NCBI GenBank assembly: GCA_947258645.1
Contig: CAMYJL010000041.1
Location: forward strand, 1 to 32,697
Origin: an uncultured Nitrospinota bacterium
GTDB taxonomy: Bacteria > UBA8248
Length of the DNA stretch: 32,697 nt
Direction: 5' to 3'
Shown here: positions 1 to 7,489 of the stretch, piece after piece
How the letters are laid out: every line of letters starts with the position of its first letter
Position numbering within the stretch: position 1 is the first letter of the stretch
Position numbers and translations under genes: made by a program
Notes under the pieces: model-generated
The model's input: only the letters and a program-made list of their open reading frames with translations
Database searches by the model: none
What the model was told of the DNA's origin: nothing

Positions 1-102
1 AGAAAGCAGATACTAGGTTGTCTATTTTCTTGGTCTTCTCATCGACTGATAGCTCGCTCACCGCCGGTCTAATGATCTCCTAGTAAGTAGTAATTGATCA
101 TT
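1..102. other. Window edge downstream of fliE, no assignable gene
   Basis: This stretch lies beyond the fliE stop codon. In flagellar operons fliF usually follows fliE, but nothing here resembles the FliF N-terminus. On the minus strand one frame is open from about position 77 to the edge and would read IIRPAVSELSVDEKTKKIDN. It is too short to judge, and the plus strand is also open for most of this length. The base composition is more AT-rich than the neighbouring genes. It may be the start of an unrelated gene, a recombination scar or a contig-end artefact. Confidence 0.3.
71..102. repeat. Inverted repeat abutting the fliE stop codon
   Basis: The arms AATGATC (71-77) and GATCATT (96-102) are perfect inverted copies around an 18-base centre that itself contains CTA/TAG pairing and a TAGTAAGTAGTA tandem motif. 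It starts at the base after the fliE stop on the minus strand. There is no T-run, so it is not a classic intrinsic terminator. It could be a transcript-end hairpin or mark a rearrangement point. Confidence 0.4.
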
Positions 103-405
103 TTATTCGTGAGGGATCTTGTTTCTGACCTGATTGATAAAGCGAAACGAAATATTCGCTTTCTCCAGAGCAATCATCACTTCATGGATATTTTTACTCT
201 CGCCCGCGAGCATGGCTTGACTCTGGGTGTTCGCGTTGACCATTTGATCGTTCGTGGAGGAGAGCATTTCGTTTAACATGCCCGAAAAAGCGCCGGGTTT
301 TTCGCCATCCGACAGCCCGGAAGAAGGCAGAAGCTTACCGTCCGGAGCTGATCCATTGGCCACCTGTGGCAGTTGCGGAATCGAAGCCGGATTAATGTTC
401 GTCAT
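103..405 (-). CDS. fliE: Flagellar hook-basal body protein FliE, abnormal C-terminus
   Basis: FliE forms the junction between the MS ring (FliF) and the rod of the flagellar basal body. The core is recognisable: an N-terminal linker rich in Pro, Ser and Gly, then FSGMLNEML, and the family helix VMIALEKANISFRFINQVRNK. In the family this helix continues after RNK into a conserved end of roughly AYQEIMRM. Here the protein stops after RNKIPHE, about ten residues early, and neither other frame restores the motif. The start is supported by GAGGGG six bases upstream of the ATG. It follows flgC by 18 bases in a flgB-flgC-fliE operon. Identity is confident from the helix and the operon; whether the protein still works is uncertain, because the missing segment is normally well conserved. 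Confidence 0.85.
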   Translation of the reverse strand: MTNINPASIPQLPQVANGSAPDGKLLPSSGLSDGEKPGAFSGMLNEMLSSTNDQMVNANTQSQAMLAGESKNIHEVMIALEKANISFRFINQVRNKIPHE

Positions 406-423
406 TTTTTCCCCTCACCAACC

Positions 424-870
424 TTATCTTCCAATAGACATGGCTTTGGTAATCATCGCCCTTGTGGCGTTGACAGCCGTCACGCTTGCCTCGTAAGACC
501 GCTGAGCATTCATCATGCTCACCATCTCGGTGATCATGGTGATATTTGGCATGGCGACGTACCCATTTTCGTTCGCGTCCGGGTGGGAGGGCTTGTAAAC
601 CAGCCGGGGGGGACTTTTGTCCTCAATCACGCGGGTGACCTCTACCCCCTGGATGTGCCGGTTCAACTCGTCTTCGAAAGAAGCGCCCGCTTTTCCGGTC
701 ATCTCCTCCAATCCCACCGGCCGGATGGAGACATCTTTCCGGCGGTAAGGTCCCCCCTGGGGGGTTTTTGTCGTATTGACGTTGGCCAGGTTGCTGGCGA
801 TGGTGTTCATGCGGACCCGCTGAACAGCCAGGGCCGAAGCGCTAATCTGCATTGATTGGAATAGGTCCAT
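424..870 (-). CDS. flgC: Flagellar basal-body proximal rod protein FlgC
   Basis: FlgC is one of the proximal rod subunits, exported by the flagellar type III system and assembled in the periplasm between the MS ring and the distal rod. At 148 residues it has the usual family length. The N-terminus MDLFQSMQISASAL and the rod/hook signature NTIASNLANVNTTKTP (about residues 22-37) are diagnostic. The C-terminal coiled segment ITEMVSMMNAQRSYEASVTA, followed by a KAMSIGR end, is also typical. The ATG lies two bases after the flgB stop codon, so translation is probably coupled. The gene looks intact, unlike fliE next to it. Confidence 0.96.
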   Translation of the reverse strand: MDLFQSMQISASALAVQRVRMNTIASNLANVNTTKTPQGGPYRRKDVSIRPVGLEEMTGKAGASFEDELNRHIQGVEVTRVIEDKSPPRLVYKPSHPDANENGYVAMPNITMITEMVSMMNAQRSYEASVTAVNATRAMITKAMSIGR

Positions 871-872
871 GA

Positions 873-1295
873 CTATCTTGTCCCTTCGCTAATCGCGGTT
901 TTGAGCCCACCGAACAGCCGGGCCAGGACTTCGGTTTCCGTCTGAAAGAGCAGACTGTTTTCATTCAACTTACCCATTTCCTTGTCGACAGAGACGGTAT
1001 TTCCGTCAAACGAGGCGGTTGCCGAATCTGCCGAGACGATTTCCGGCTGACTGGAGAGGATATCGATATTCCCTCCCCCGCCCAGGTGTTTTTCATGCGT
1101 TCTCACCATCCCCAATCCCCGTTCGGTGGAAAGGGCTTCCTTGAGCATCCCTTCAAATTCGATGTTTTTTGCCTTAAACCCCGGTGTCTCGGCATTGGAT
1201 ATGTTGGTGGATATGAGGGAATGGCGCTGCGATCGAAAATCCATCGCCCGCTGGTAGGCAGCCATCGTATCGTTGAACAATCTCGGGCTCGGCAT
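873..1295 (-). CDS. flgB: Flagellar basal-body rod protein FlgB
   Basis: FlgB is the most proximal rod protein. The family signature SLISTNISNAETPGFKAKNI lies near residues 25-44, and the C-terminal helical part ends in LARLFGGLKTAISEG, as expected. The ORF track starts at 1328, but the ATG at 1295 (MPSPRLFND) is better: it follows an AGGGGGG ribosome-binding site about seven bases upstream, and FlgB proteins normally start just before the LF segment. This gives 140 residues, the usual size. It is the first gene of flgB-flgC-fliE. The upstream spacer carries a plausible sigma-54 promoter and a FleQ-like site, described separately. Confidence 0.95.
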   Translation of the reverse strand: MPSPRLFNDTMAAYQRAMDFRSQRHSLISTNISNAETPGFKAKNIEFEGMLKEALSTERGLGMVRTHEKHLGGGGNIDILSSQPEIVSADSATASFDGNTVSVDKEMGKLNENSLLFQTETEVLARLFGGLKTAISEGTR

Positions 1296-1379
1296 CGAAC
1301 TACCCCCCTTCTTTCCTTCTTTCTTCAAGCATGTATTCTAACGGTAGGCGCACGAAACAGCCAATATAACTAACAATGA

Positions 1380-1394
1380 GCAATATCCATACCG
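1380..1394 (-). promoter_or_regulatory. Candidate sigma-54 promoter for flgBC-fliE
   Basis: On the minus strand the sequence reads CGGTATGGATATTGC followed by T. Against the sigma-54 consensus TGGCACG-N4-TTGC it keeps the invariant GG, the exact ten-base gap to GC, the G ending the -24 element, and the full TTGC plus T of the -12 element. Mismatches are at T1, C4 and C6. Transcription would begin near 1368, about 70 bases before the flgB start. Two sigma-54 activators in the same cluster make this choice of sigma factor likely. Confidence 0.5.
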
Positions 1395-1545
1395 GTCACG
1401 GCCGCAGCCGCCTAAATGTGTAAAATCCTTTAACATAGGGATTCGGGGGTGAAAATTAAGAGAAGTAAAAGAGAAAAGAGGGGCAAAAATTTCCTGCCAC
1501 TCCCGGAAAAATCGTCAATCCCCCGGCCGGCCGTGAAACCGTCTC

Positions 1546-1559
1546 GTCAGGAAATTGAC
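1546..1559. promoter_or_regulatory. Candidate FleQ-type enhancer box upstream of flgB
   Basis: GTCAGGAAATTGAC matches the FleQ-box consensus known from Pseudomonas aeruginosa (GTCaNTAAAtTGAC, recalled from the literature) at every defined position except the sixth. It lies in the spacer between the FlbD-like gene and flgB, roughly 180 bases upstream of the predicted start of the flgB sigma-54 promoter. That is a normal distance for a sigma-54 enhancer. The neighbouring FleQ-like protein is the obvious candidate to bind it. Confidence 0.5.
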
Positions 1560-1560
1560 C

Positions 1561-2906
1561 CTAGGTCACCTTTGCCGCGGTATCGTACTCTTTCAGCTTG
1601 TTCCGGAGGGTCCGGATACTGATGCCGAGCATTTCGGCAGCACGGGTTCGGTTTTCACTGACCTTGCCAAGCGTTGAGATGATCAGGCGACGCTCGACTT
1701 CCTGCACCGAGAGCCCGACAAACGAGTCAATCGAATTTCCCTCGGCCGGAACCTCAACCGGGGAATCTTGTGGCTGCTCATCCAGAAGCAAATGTTCCAC
1801 GCGCAACTCTTTTTCAGGAGCGAGGACGACCGCACGCTCGATCACGTTTTCACACTCGCGTACATTCCCATTCCACGGCATCCTGTCCACGATTTCATCC
1901 ACGTCTGAGGAAACAGCCTCTATGTTTTTGTTATTACGTTTATTATGCTTTTCACCAAAATGACCCCCCGCTTTCGGTTTCTCAGGGGGGGGATATGGAG
2001 CGGAATCACATTGAGGCGGTAGTACAAATCCTCCCGAAATTTCCCCTCTTCGATGTACTGGAGGAGCGCCCGATTCGTGGTCGCGATGACCCGGACATCC
2101 ACCTGGACCGGAGAACTTCCCCCCACGCGATCAACGATTTGCTCCTGGAGAACGCGCAACAGCTTCGCCTGCAGATGAACCTGCATCTCGGAAATTTCAT
2201 CCAGCAAAATCGTCCCGCCGTTGGCCATCTCAAACTTTCCCAGTCTGCGGGAAATGGCGCCGGTAAACGCTCCCTTCTCGTGGCCGAACAGCTCGCTCTC
2301 GAGCAAAGATTCCGGCAAGGCGGCGCAATTGACGGCCACAAAGGGCTTGTCCTTGCGGGCGCTTCTCGCGTGGATGAACCGGGCCAGCAGCTCTTTTCCC
2401 GTCCCGCTTTCCCCCTGGATGAGAACGGACGCCTGACCGCTTGCGGCCCGCTCTGCAATCGACAACACCCGCTTGAATTCGGGATCATCCGTGATGATCG
2501 CCCAGGGCTCCGCCTCCTTCCCCCCACTCGACGGCGGCCCTTCCCCGCTTCGCCCCAGAGCCTGCTCGATGACTAGCTCAAATTTTTCCGGCTCCACCGG
2601 CCGCACCAGAAAATCCGAGGCCCCCTCCTTGATGGATTCGACGGCCAGGTCCAAGGAAGGCTCGCCGGCGGTGACGACAACACTGGCCTCCGGCTGACGG
2701 GACAATATCTTCCGCGTCAAATCCAGAGCCTCGTATTGCCCGGAGTCTGAATCAAGGAAAACCAGCAGTTTTTCCGCTTTTTCCGACGCAACGATGGCTT
2801 GTCCGGCTCCGAGGACTCGAATGGCCTGATGGCCCTGATGTCGAGTGCGCTCTTCCATTTCCGGAGGAAATACATCTTCGGGGCCGACCAGAAGAACATC
2901 AGCCAA
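1561..2906 (-). pseudogene. FlbD/FlrC-like sigma-54 flagellar activator, frameshifted
   Basis: The order is a degenerate receiver domain (residues about 1-115), a sigma-54 interaction AAA+ domain and a Fis-type helix-turn-helix. The AAA+ part has Walker A GESGTGKE, the sigma-54-contacting GAFTGA and Walker B GGTILLDEISEM. The C-terminus NRTRAAEMLGISIRTLRNKL closely resembles FlbD/FlrC-type flagellar activators. The reading frame breaks after IPPLRNRK: the first part (1920-2906) runs into a stop, and the rest (from about 1902 down to 1561, VDEIVDRMPWNGNVREC onward) is in another frame. Against the intact paralogue at 5244-6641 about six residues are also missing at the break. The usual PWPGNVREL reads PWNGNVREC. 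The TTG at 2906 is chosen because AGAGG precedes it and the receiver's first strand begins there; the track ATG at 3014 would overlap the upstream gene. The receiver lacks the usual acidic pair, and the usual Lys reads Arg. It is either a decaying gene or an assembly error. Confidence 0.8.
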
Positions 2907-2953
2907 GGGAATACCTCTCGACAGCGGAATATCCGGCGCAGACAGTCCTACTT

Positions 2954-5095
2954 TTAATTCGCAACGCCACCCCCCAAAAGCCTTTCCAGGCGGGGACGGT
3001 TCGCTTTGTCCCACTCGACGCTTGCCGAGCGCACCCGGTTGATTTCACGCCAGAACGGATCGGCCGGCACGTTCTCTTCGGCTTTCAATTTGGCCGGAGA
3101 AGCCACCCTACCCATAAGTTTCAACTCGGCCTGAATCCTCCTGACCCGATGCAAGGTCCATCCCGAAAGCTTGCTCTTGGGGTATGCCTCAAGCGCCTCT
3201 TTGTAGGAAACGAGCGCGCCCACCTTCTGCCTCCCCTCATAAAGCAGATCCCCGAGACGAAACCTTGCCTTCTCCAGAGAAAACGGCTTTACGGAACCCG
3301 GAATTTTCGAATACATGCCTATCGCTTTTCTCAGAGCCTCTACAGATTCCCCATATTGGAATATCTCGGAAAATGCTTCGGAAAGGATAAAAAGCGAACG
3401 CCCCCTCAACTCGTTGTCCATCTCCCCCTTCAACGCCTCCGTCAAGTGAGTGACCGACAGGCGCGGCTGCCTCTCCAGCCAGGCGATTTCGCCGAGTATC
3501 GCCCGAATGGAGGCCGATCGCTTTCCATCGGGAAACCTGCTGATAAAACGGCCCGCGAGAGACTTGGCATTCCCGATATTTCCCGACAAAAGCGCCGATT
3601 GTGTCAGGCGAAATATTACCTCCCCCCCCACTGCAAGAATCCCCCGGGGATCCGACATCACTTCCTTGAAAATCTTGTCCGCCTTCTCGTAGAGGCCCAG
3701 CCGCATATAACTCTCACCCACATCCATCATCGCGAGAAAAGGCTTGGCCTCCATACTTACTTCCTTGGGGATGATCGTTCGAAACTCTGCATACGACCAA
3801 ATCGCGCGCAAGAACTGCTGCCTGCTGTAAAATTTTCCAATTTCCCCAAAGTAAGCGCGCGCCATGATCAGGTGGGCATTGTTTAACAACGGGGTGGTCT
3901 GATTCTTTCCCAGGAATTCTTTGAGCGTATCGATGGACTTCCAGAGCCCTCCTCGATTGAGGTGGTAATTGGCAATTCTCAGATAGGCCACATGCGAAAG
4001 ACGGTTTTCCGAAGCCTCCCGGGCAACCCTCCAGTAAGCACCGACAGGATTGCGAAACGGATCAACGGGGAACACCCAATCGGAGGGCGTCTTGAACTTT
4101 TTATCCACCACCATATCCGCCATACGGATGAGCGAGACCCATGCGCCCTCGGTCCTGGGATATTTCGAAACCACCCTCATGTAAATCTTGGCGGCGCTCT
4201 CCATATCCCCTTGTTCAAGCTGAATATCACCAAGACGAGCGAGCGCTCTGTGCGTATACCCGGAGGATGGATTGACGTTCACCATTCGGAGGAAGGATTG
4301 CTCCGCTTCTCTAAAACGGCGGGCCTGAAATAAGGTCTCCGAATAACCAAAAAGGAGATCCGAGCGCAACTTGAGGTAACCGGGCCACCGCTTCATCCCT
4401 CCCTCAAACTGCTGGAGTGCCTCCTTGAAGAGCTTTTTCTTGGAAAGAGCATTAGCGATTCCAAAATAAGCCTCTTTCTCGGCAGGCGTCCCTTGGTATT
4501 TCTTCAAAATCTTGCCGTATTCGACAATTGCACTTTGCGGATCATTTATCGATATATAGCGTGCGGCGATTTCCAGGAGAGCTTTCGGGGCTTGAGGGCT
4601 GTCCGGTGCTTTTTGCACCAATGTCCGAAAAGCGACGAAAGCCTCTCCGGACCTTTTCGTTGCTTTATAAACCTGCCCCAAGCGGAAATATGCGCCCGGC
4701 ATCTGAGGCGACTCGGGATAGAAGGAGAGCGCGAGAACATAGGCCTTGGCCGCTTTCGTATATTCAGCTGCCACACCTGTTTTGGCGATGAAATAATGGG
4801 AATCGGCCAGCATGAAAATCGCCCGCCGGTGCTCGGTATGGTTCGGGAATTTCCGGACAAACAATTCCAGAAGCGGCAAAGCCCGAGCATAGAGACCCCG
4901 CTGATGGAGTCGGAGGGCTGCGCGGAATAGAAGCTGGGGATTCGCTTCCAATTCTTTTGCAAGGGATTTTTTTTCACTTCCAATCGCCGGAGCCTCCGGT
5001 TGACCAATCTTTTCCGCTCCGGCCACGGGACCAGCGGCCGCGAGCACCACAACAAAAAAGAGGGCAACGTCCACTCTTGGCGTTCCACGTGGCAT
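2954..5095 (-). CDS. Exported tetratricopeptide-repeat protein
   Basis: This is a 713-residue protein with an N-terminal signal peptide (hydrophobic FFVVVLAAAGPVAGA, cleavage probably near residue 27) followed by many TPR-like helical pairs across its whole length. Examples are YARALPLLELFVRKFPNH, GAYFRLGQVYKATKRSGEAF and ALARLGDIQLEQGDMESAAK. Such proteins are scaffolds for protein-protein contacts in the periplasm or outer membrane. It sits between two flagellar sigma-54 activators on the same strand, so a role in flagellar assembly or envelope anchoring is a reasonable inference, but no catalytic or binding motif proves it. ATG at 5095 is preferred over the TTG at 5098 because GGAG lies seven bases upstream of it. 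The stop is 47 bases before the FlbD-like start, suggesting one operon. A more specific family is not recognised. Confidence 0.85.
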   Translation of the reverse strand: MPRGTPRVDVALFFVVVLAAAGPVAGAEKIGQPEAPAIGSEKKSLAKELEANPQLLFRAALRLHQRGLYARALPLLELFVRKFPNHTEHRRAIFMLADSHYFIAKTGVAAEYTKAAKAYVLALSFYPESPQMPGAYFRLGQVYKATKRSGEAFVAFRTLVQKAPDSPQAPKALLEIAARYISINDPQSAIVEYGKILKKYQGTPAEKEAYFGIANALSKKKLFKEALQQFEGGMKRWPGYLKLRSDLLFGYSETLFQARRFREAEQSFLRMVNVNPSSGYTHRALARLGDIQLEQGDMESAAKIYMRVVSKYPRTEGAWVSLIRMADMVVDKKFKTPSDWVFPVDPFRNPVGAYWRVAREASENRLSHVAYLRIANYHLNRGGLWKSIDTLKEFLGKNQTTPLLNNAHLIMARAYFGEIGKFYSRQQFLRAIWSYAEFRTIIPKEVSMEAKPFLAMMDVGESYMRLGLYEKADKIFKEVMSDPRGILAVGGEVIFRLTQSALLSGNIGNAKSLAGRFISRFPDGKRSASIRAILGEIAWLERQPRLSVTHLTEALKGEMDNELRGRSLFILSEAFSEIFQYGESVEALRKAIGMYSKIPGSVKPFSLEKARFRLGDLLYEGRQKVGALVSYKEALEAYPKSKLSGWTLHRVRRIQAELKLMGRVASPAKLKAEENVPADPFWREINRVRSASVEWDKANRPRLERLLGGGVAN

Positions 5096-5219
5096 CAAAT
5101 GGCTCCAAAAAAACCTGGCGGCAATGCCTTCCTTTCCCCTTTAGAACTCCACCTCTTCCCGTAACCAAAACAGACCGCTCAAATGCGCAATCAAAACTTT
5201 AATATAGCCATATAATCAT

Positions 5220-5234
5220 TTGATATATAATCAA
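5220..5234. repeat. AT-rich inverted repeat upstream of the TPR gene
   Basis: TTGAT-ATATA-ATCAA is a perfect short palindrome in the 148-base spacer between the FleQ-like stop and the TPR start. The surroundings are strongly AT-rich (TATATGGCTATATTAAAG on the minus strand). It could be an operator or part of a promoter for the TPR-flbD genes, but I could not place convincing -35/-10 or -24/-12 elements. Confidence 0.3.
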
Positions 5235-5243
5235 TTATATTTT

Positions 5244-6641
5244 TTACTCCGAAGCCTTCGCCTCCTCCATCTTCTTCTTTTTCAGCTTTTCAACTAGGGT
5301 AGTCCGATTCAAGCCCAAAAGCTGGGCGGCCCGATTCTTCACCCCGCCACTTTTCTCCAAGGCCTTTTCAATCAAACGGCTTTCAAGATCATCGATGACG
5401 GCCTTCAGGTCGATCCCTTCCTCCGGAATGTCCGGTTCCGCCAGTTTCATCGGACCCGAATCCACCGAATGCAGGCAACAGAACCGCTCGGGCAACTCTT
5501 CAAGACGAAGCTCAGGGTTGTCGGCCAGGATTGCCATTCGTTCAATCAGATTCTCCAACTCTCTCACATTCCCCGGCCAGGGATACTCCTGCAACGCCTC
5601 GAGTACCGTCTCTGAAACCTTTTCCAGTTTCGACATATTCTTTTCCCGGAATCGATTGATAAAGGCCTCGACCAATACAGGGATATCTCCCTTTCTCTCC
5701 CTCAATGGAGGCAGGTGAATCGGAATTACATTCAGCCGGTAATAGAGGTCTTCCCGAAATTCCTTTTGGGCGACGGCTCTCTCTAAATCTTTGTTTGTCG
5801 CCGCGATAACACGAACATTCACCCGAATCGTCCGGGATCCACCCACCCTTTCGAATTCACTCTCCTGGAGAACACGGAGGAACTTGACCTGGAGCTTCGG
5901 GCTCATTTCGCTCACCTCATCCAGAAAAATTGTTCCCCCGTCCGCCATCTGGAATCGTCCCTCCCGGGCCGTGGTGGCGCCCGTAAATGCCCCCTTCTCA
6001 TGGCCAAACAGCTCACTCTCCAGTAACTCCTCAGGTATAGCGCCACAATTTACTGGAATAAGTGGACCATTCCTCCTTTCACTACTTTTGTGAATTGCCC
6101 GGCAAACCAGCTCTTTCCCCGTCCCGCTCTCTCCGACAATGAGAATGTTGCTCGCGGTCTCGCTCACCCGCGATATCATGTCAAATACCTTTTTAATTTC
6201 AATACTTTTACCCAGTATTCCATAGAATCCACTTTCATTTTTTCCCCGCGCAGGAGACACTTCTTCCTTAAGGGATTTTTCCGCAAAATGAAGGAGTTTT
6301 TCGGGGATAGAACCATTCAGGTCAGGCCACGCTTCGTAATCGCTCGCCCCCGCTCTTACGGCCTGAACAATTCTCTCGAGTTTTTTCCCTTCGGATGTGC
6401 ACAATATCGGGAGATTTTCTCTGGCAATCCGGAGAACCTGAATTTCGTCAAGCAGGGAACGGTACTCGGCATCCGGGAGGTTGTCGGGAAGCGCACAATA
6501 AATAACATTCGCGCCCTTGGATGAAGCCCATTCCAGCCTCTCCACGACCTTAACCTCGAAACCTTTTGAAACTAAAGACTTTTCAAGGATTTCGGAAGAA
6601 CTCGGATCATACCCGAACAAAACTGCGCATTTATCGCCCAT
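5244..6641 (-). CDS. FleQ/FlrA-like sigma-54 flagellar master regulator
   Basis: The protein is 465 residues. Residues 1-125 form a receiver-like domain without the normal phosphorylation residues, as in FleQ. The AAA+ core follows with Walker A GESGTGKE, GAFTGA (sigma-54 contact), Walker B GGTIFLDEVSEM, the arginine-finger segment REDLYYRLNVIP and PWPGNVRELENLIER. The C-terminal region EEGIDLKAVIDDLESRLIEK and the Fis-type helix-turn-helix ending NRTTLVEKLKKK match the FleQ/FlrA class closely. FleQ proteins switch on early flagellar genes at sigma-54 promoters and, in Pseudomonas, also answer to c-di-GMP. Where Pseudomonas FleQ has the c-di-GMP motif LFRS, this protein has GFYG, so that response is doubtful. 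AGGA lies six to seven bases before the ATG. The gene appears intact and carries its own FleQ-like site at the promoter. Confidence 0.9.
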   Translation of the reverse strand: MGDKCAVLFGYDPSSSEILEKSLVSKGFEVKVVERLEWASSKGANVIYCALPDNLPDAEYRSLLDEIQVLRIARENLPILCTSEGKKLERIVQAVRAGASDYEAWPDLNGSIPEKLLHFAEKSLKEEVSPARGKNESGFYGILGKSIEIKKVFDMISRVSETASNILIVGESGTGKELVCRAIHKSSERRNGPLIPVNCGAIPEELLESELFGHEKGAFTGATTAREGRFQMADGGTIFLDEVSEMSPKLQVKFLRVLQESEFERVGGSRTIRVNVRVIAATNKDLERAVAQKEFREDLYYRLNVIPIHLPPLRERKGDIPVLVEAFINRFREKNMSKLEKVSETVLEALQEYPWPGNVRELENLIERMAILADNPELRLEELPERFCCLHSVDSGPMKLAEPDIPEEGIDLKAVIDDLESRLIEKALEKSGGVKNRAAQLLGLNRTTLVEKLKKKKMEEAKASE

Positions 6642-6708
6642 CAGGGTTCCTTAAAAGGGGGGGAAATCCCCTAAACTTAAAATAATACAATCATTTAATA
6701 GCACTGGG

Positions 6709-6737
6709 ATTTGACCACATTCTCGGGGATATGTCAA
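6709..6737 (-). promoter_or_regulatory. Sigma-70 promoter of the fleQ-like gene
   Basis: On the minus strand, a perfect -35 TTGACA (6732-6737) is followed after exactly 17 bases by TCAAAT (6709-6714), a four-of-six match to the -10 consensus. The start point would be near 6702, leaving about 60 bases of leader to the ATG at 6641. A FleQ-like box overlaps the -35 element. Confidence 0.6.
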
Positions 6738-6746
6738 AAAAATGAC
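6733..6746. promoter_or_regulatory. Candidate FleQ box over the fleQ-like promoter
   Basis: GTCAAAAAAATGAC has the same 14-base GTCA-N6-TGAC architecture as the site before flgB. It differs from the Pseudomonas FleQ consensus only at positions 6 and 10. It covers most of the -35 hexamer of the predicted sigma-70 promoter, a position where binding would block polymerase. Autorepression by the FleQ-like protein is therefore the simplest reading. Confidence 0.45.
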
Positions 6747-7158
6747 CTCATCCATCCTCCCCCAAGGCATATTGTGTAGTCATCGATTACACAACCGAGT
6801 CGATTATAACTAAGCCGTACACTATAGCCAATATATTTCTCCCCCAGGCACCCGTCATTTTTCAAGCTCCCCTGCGATCAAAAAACTCCCGCATCCCCGC
6901 CCATATGAGCAATAATCAGGCCGCCTCGGTGCCAAATGAATGACCATTTCGTCTCAATGGCTGCGCCAAATTAACATCCCGGGAATTCAGGGCCAGACTT
7001 TCTCCTCCGCTATATAGCCTCTCGGGTATGTTCTATGGCTTGGACTCCCAACTCCCCGCCCCCCGGTTTCCCGACGGCGCCCGAGGCGCTTCCCTCCCCA
7101 TTTGAGTAAACGCCCTTCCCGCCCGAATTTTTGATACTCTCGCCTCAAGGCTTTTCCC
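6747..7158. other. Divergent intergenic region, nothing recognised
   Basis: This is the middle of the 593-base spacer between the minus-strand flagellar block and the plus-strand atp operon. No ORF of useful length is present in either direction. Short inverted repeats occur (CCATT/AATGG near 6945-6960 and GCGCC/GGCGC near 7075-7090), but neither has a T-run. I see no tRNA, no insertion-sequence ends and no recognised riboswitch. It could hold an unrecognised small RNA or decayed coding sequence. Confidence 0.5.
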
Positions 7159-7187
7159 TTGACACCCCCTATTCGGATTGGTAGGTT
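7159..7187 (+). promoter_or_regulatory. Sigma-70 promoter of the atpZIBE operon
   Basis: A perfect -35 TTGACA (7159-7164), an exact 17-base spacer and TAGGTT (7182-7187; T, A and final T conserved) lie about 40 bases upstream of the atpZ ATG. Transcription would start near 7194. This is the only strong plus-strand candidate in the spacer. Confidence 0.65.
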
Positions 7188-7234
7188 GCCGCCCCGTAAT
7201 CGCTAGAAATTAACTGGGCGGAGAGAGAAATTCC

Positions 7235-7489
7235 ATGGCCTCTCATCCTCCAGAAAAGAACCCGGCTCCTTCAGGTTCGGAACAAAAGAATGAAGATCGG
7301 GTTCGCCTGAATTTGCGCCAACTCAGGGCCGCTTCCGTCGGATGGAATTTCGTGACAGCCCCTCTTGTCGGAGCAGCTCTGGGCTATGGAATTGACTGGT
7401 TGTTGTCAACCTATCCATGGGTCATGGCGATCGGCGGGATATTGGGATTTATTTCGGCCTTTATCGAATTGTTGCGGAGCGCGCGGTAA
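7235..7489 (+). CDS. AtpZ/AtpI family protein of the ATP synthase operon
   Basis: This 84-residue membrane protein belongs to the small family encoded first in many Fo operons (AtpZ, also called the F0F1 gene 1 family). It has a charged, Pro/Lys-rich soluble start (residues 1-30) and then two hydrophobic helices: the first around FVTAPLVGAALGYGIDWLL and the second around VMAIGGILGFISAFIELL. The GxxxGxxxD-like pattern in the first helix is typical. Members are thought to help c-ring assembly or to act with AtpI in Mg2+/Ca2+ handling. GGAGAGAG precedes the ATG. The next gene begins with GTG directly after the stop codon. Confidence 0.85.
   Translation: MASHPPEKNPAPSGSEQKNEDRVRLNLRQLRAASVGWNFVTAPLVGAALGYGIDWLLSTYPWVMAIGGILGFISAFIELLRSAR

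Noticed and set aside
1470-1510. GTGGCAGGAAATTTTTGCC on the minus strand as a sigma-54 promoter for flgB
   Set aside because: It has TGGCA and TTGC, but the distance between GG and GC is two bases too long. The site at 1380-1394 has correct spacing.
1556-1568. Palindrome TGACC-CTA-GGTCA at the end of the FlbD-like gene
   Set aside because: It overlaps the stop codon and the stronger FleQ-box match; there is no second copy and no independent reason to call it a site.
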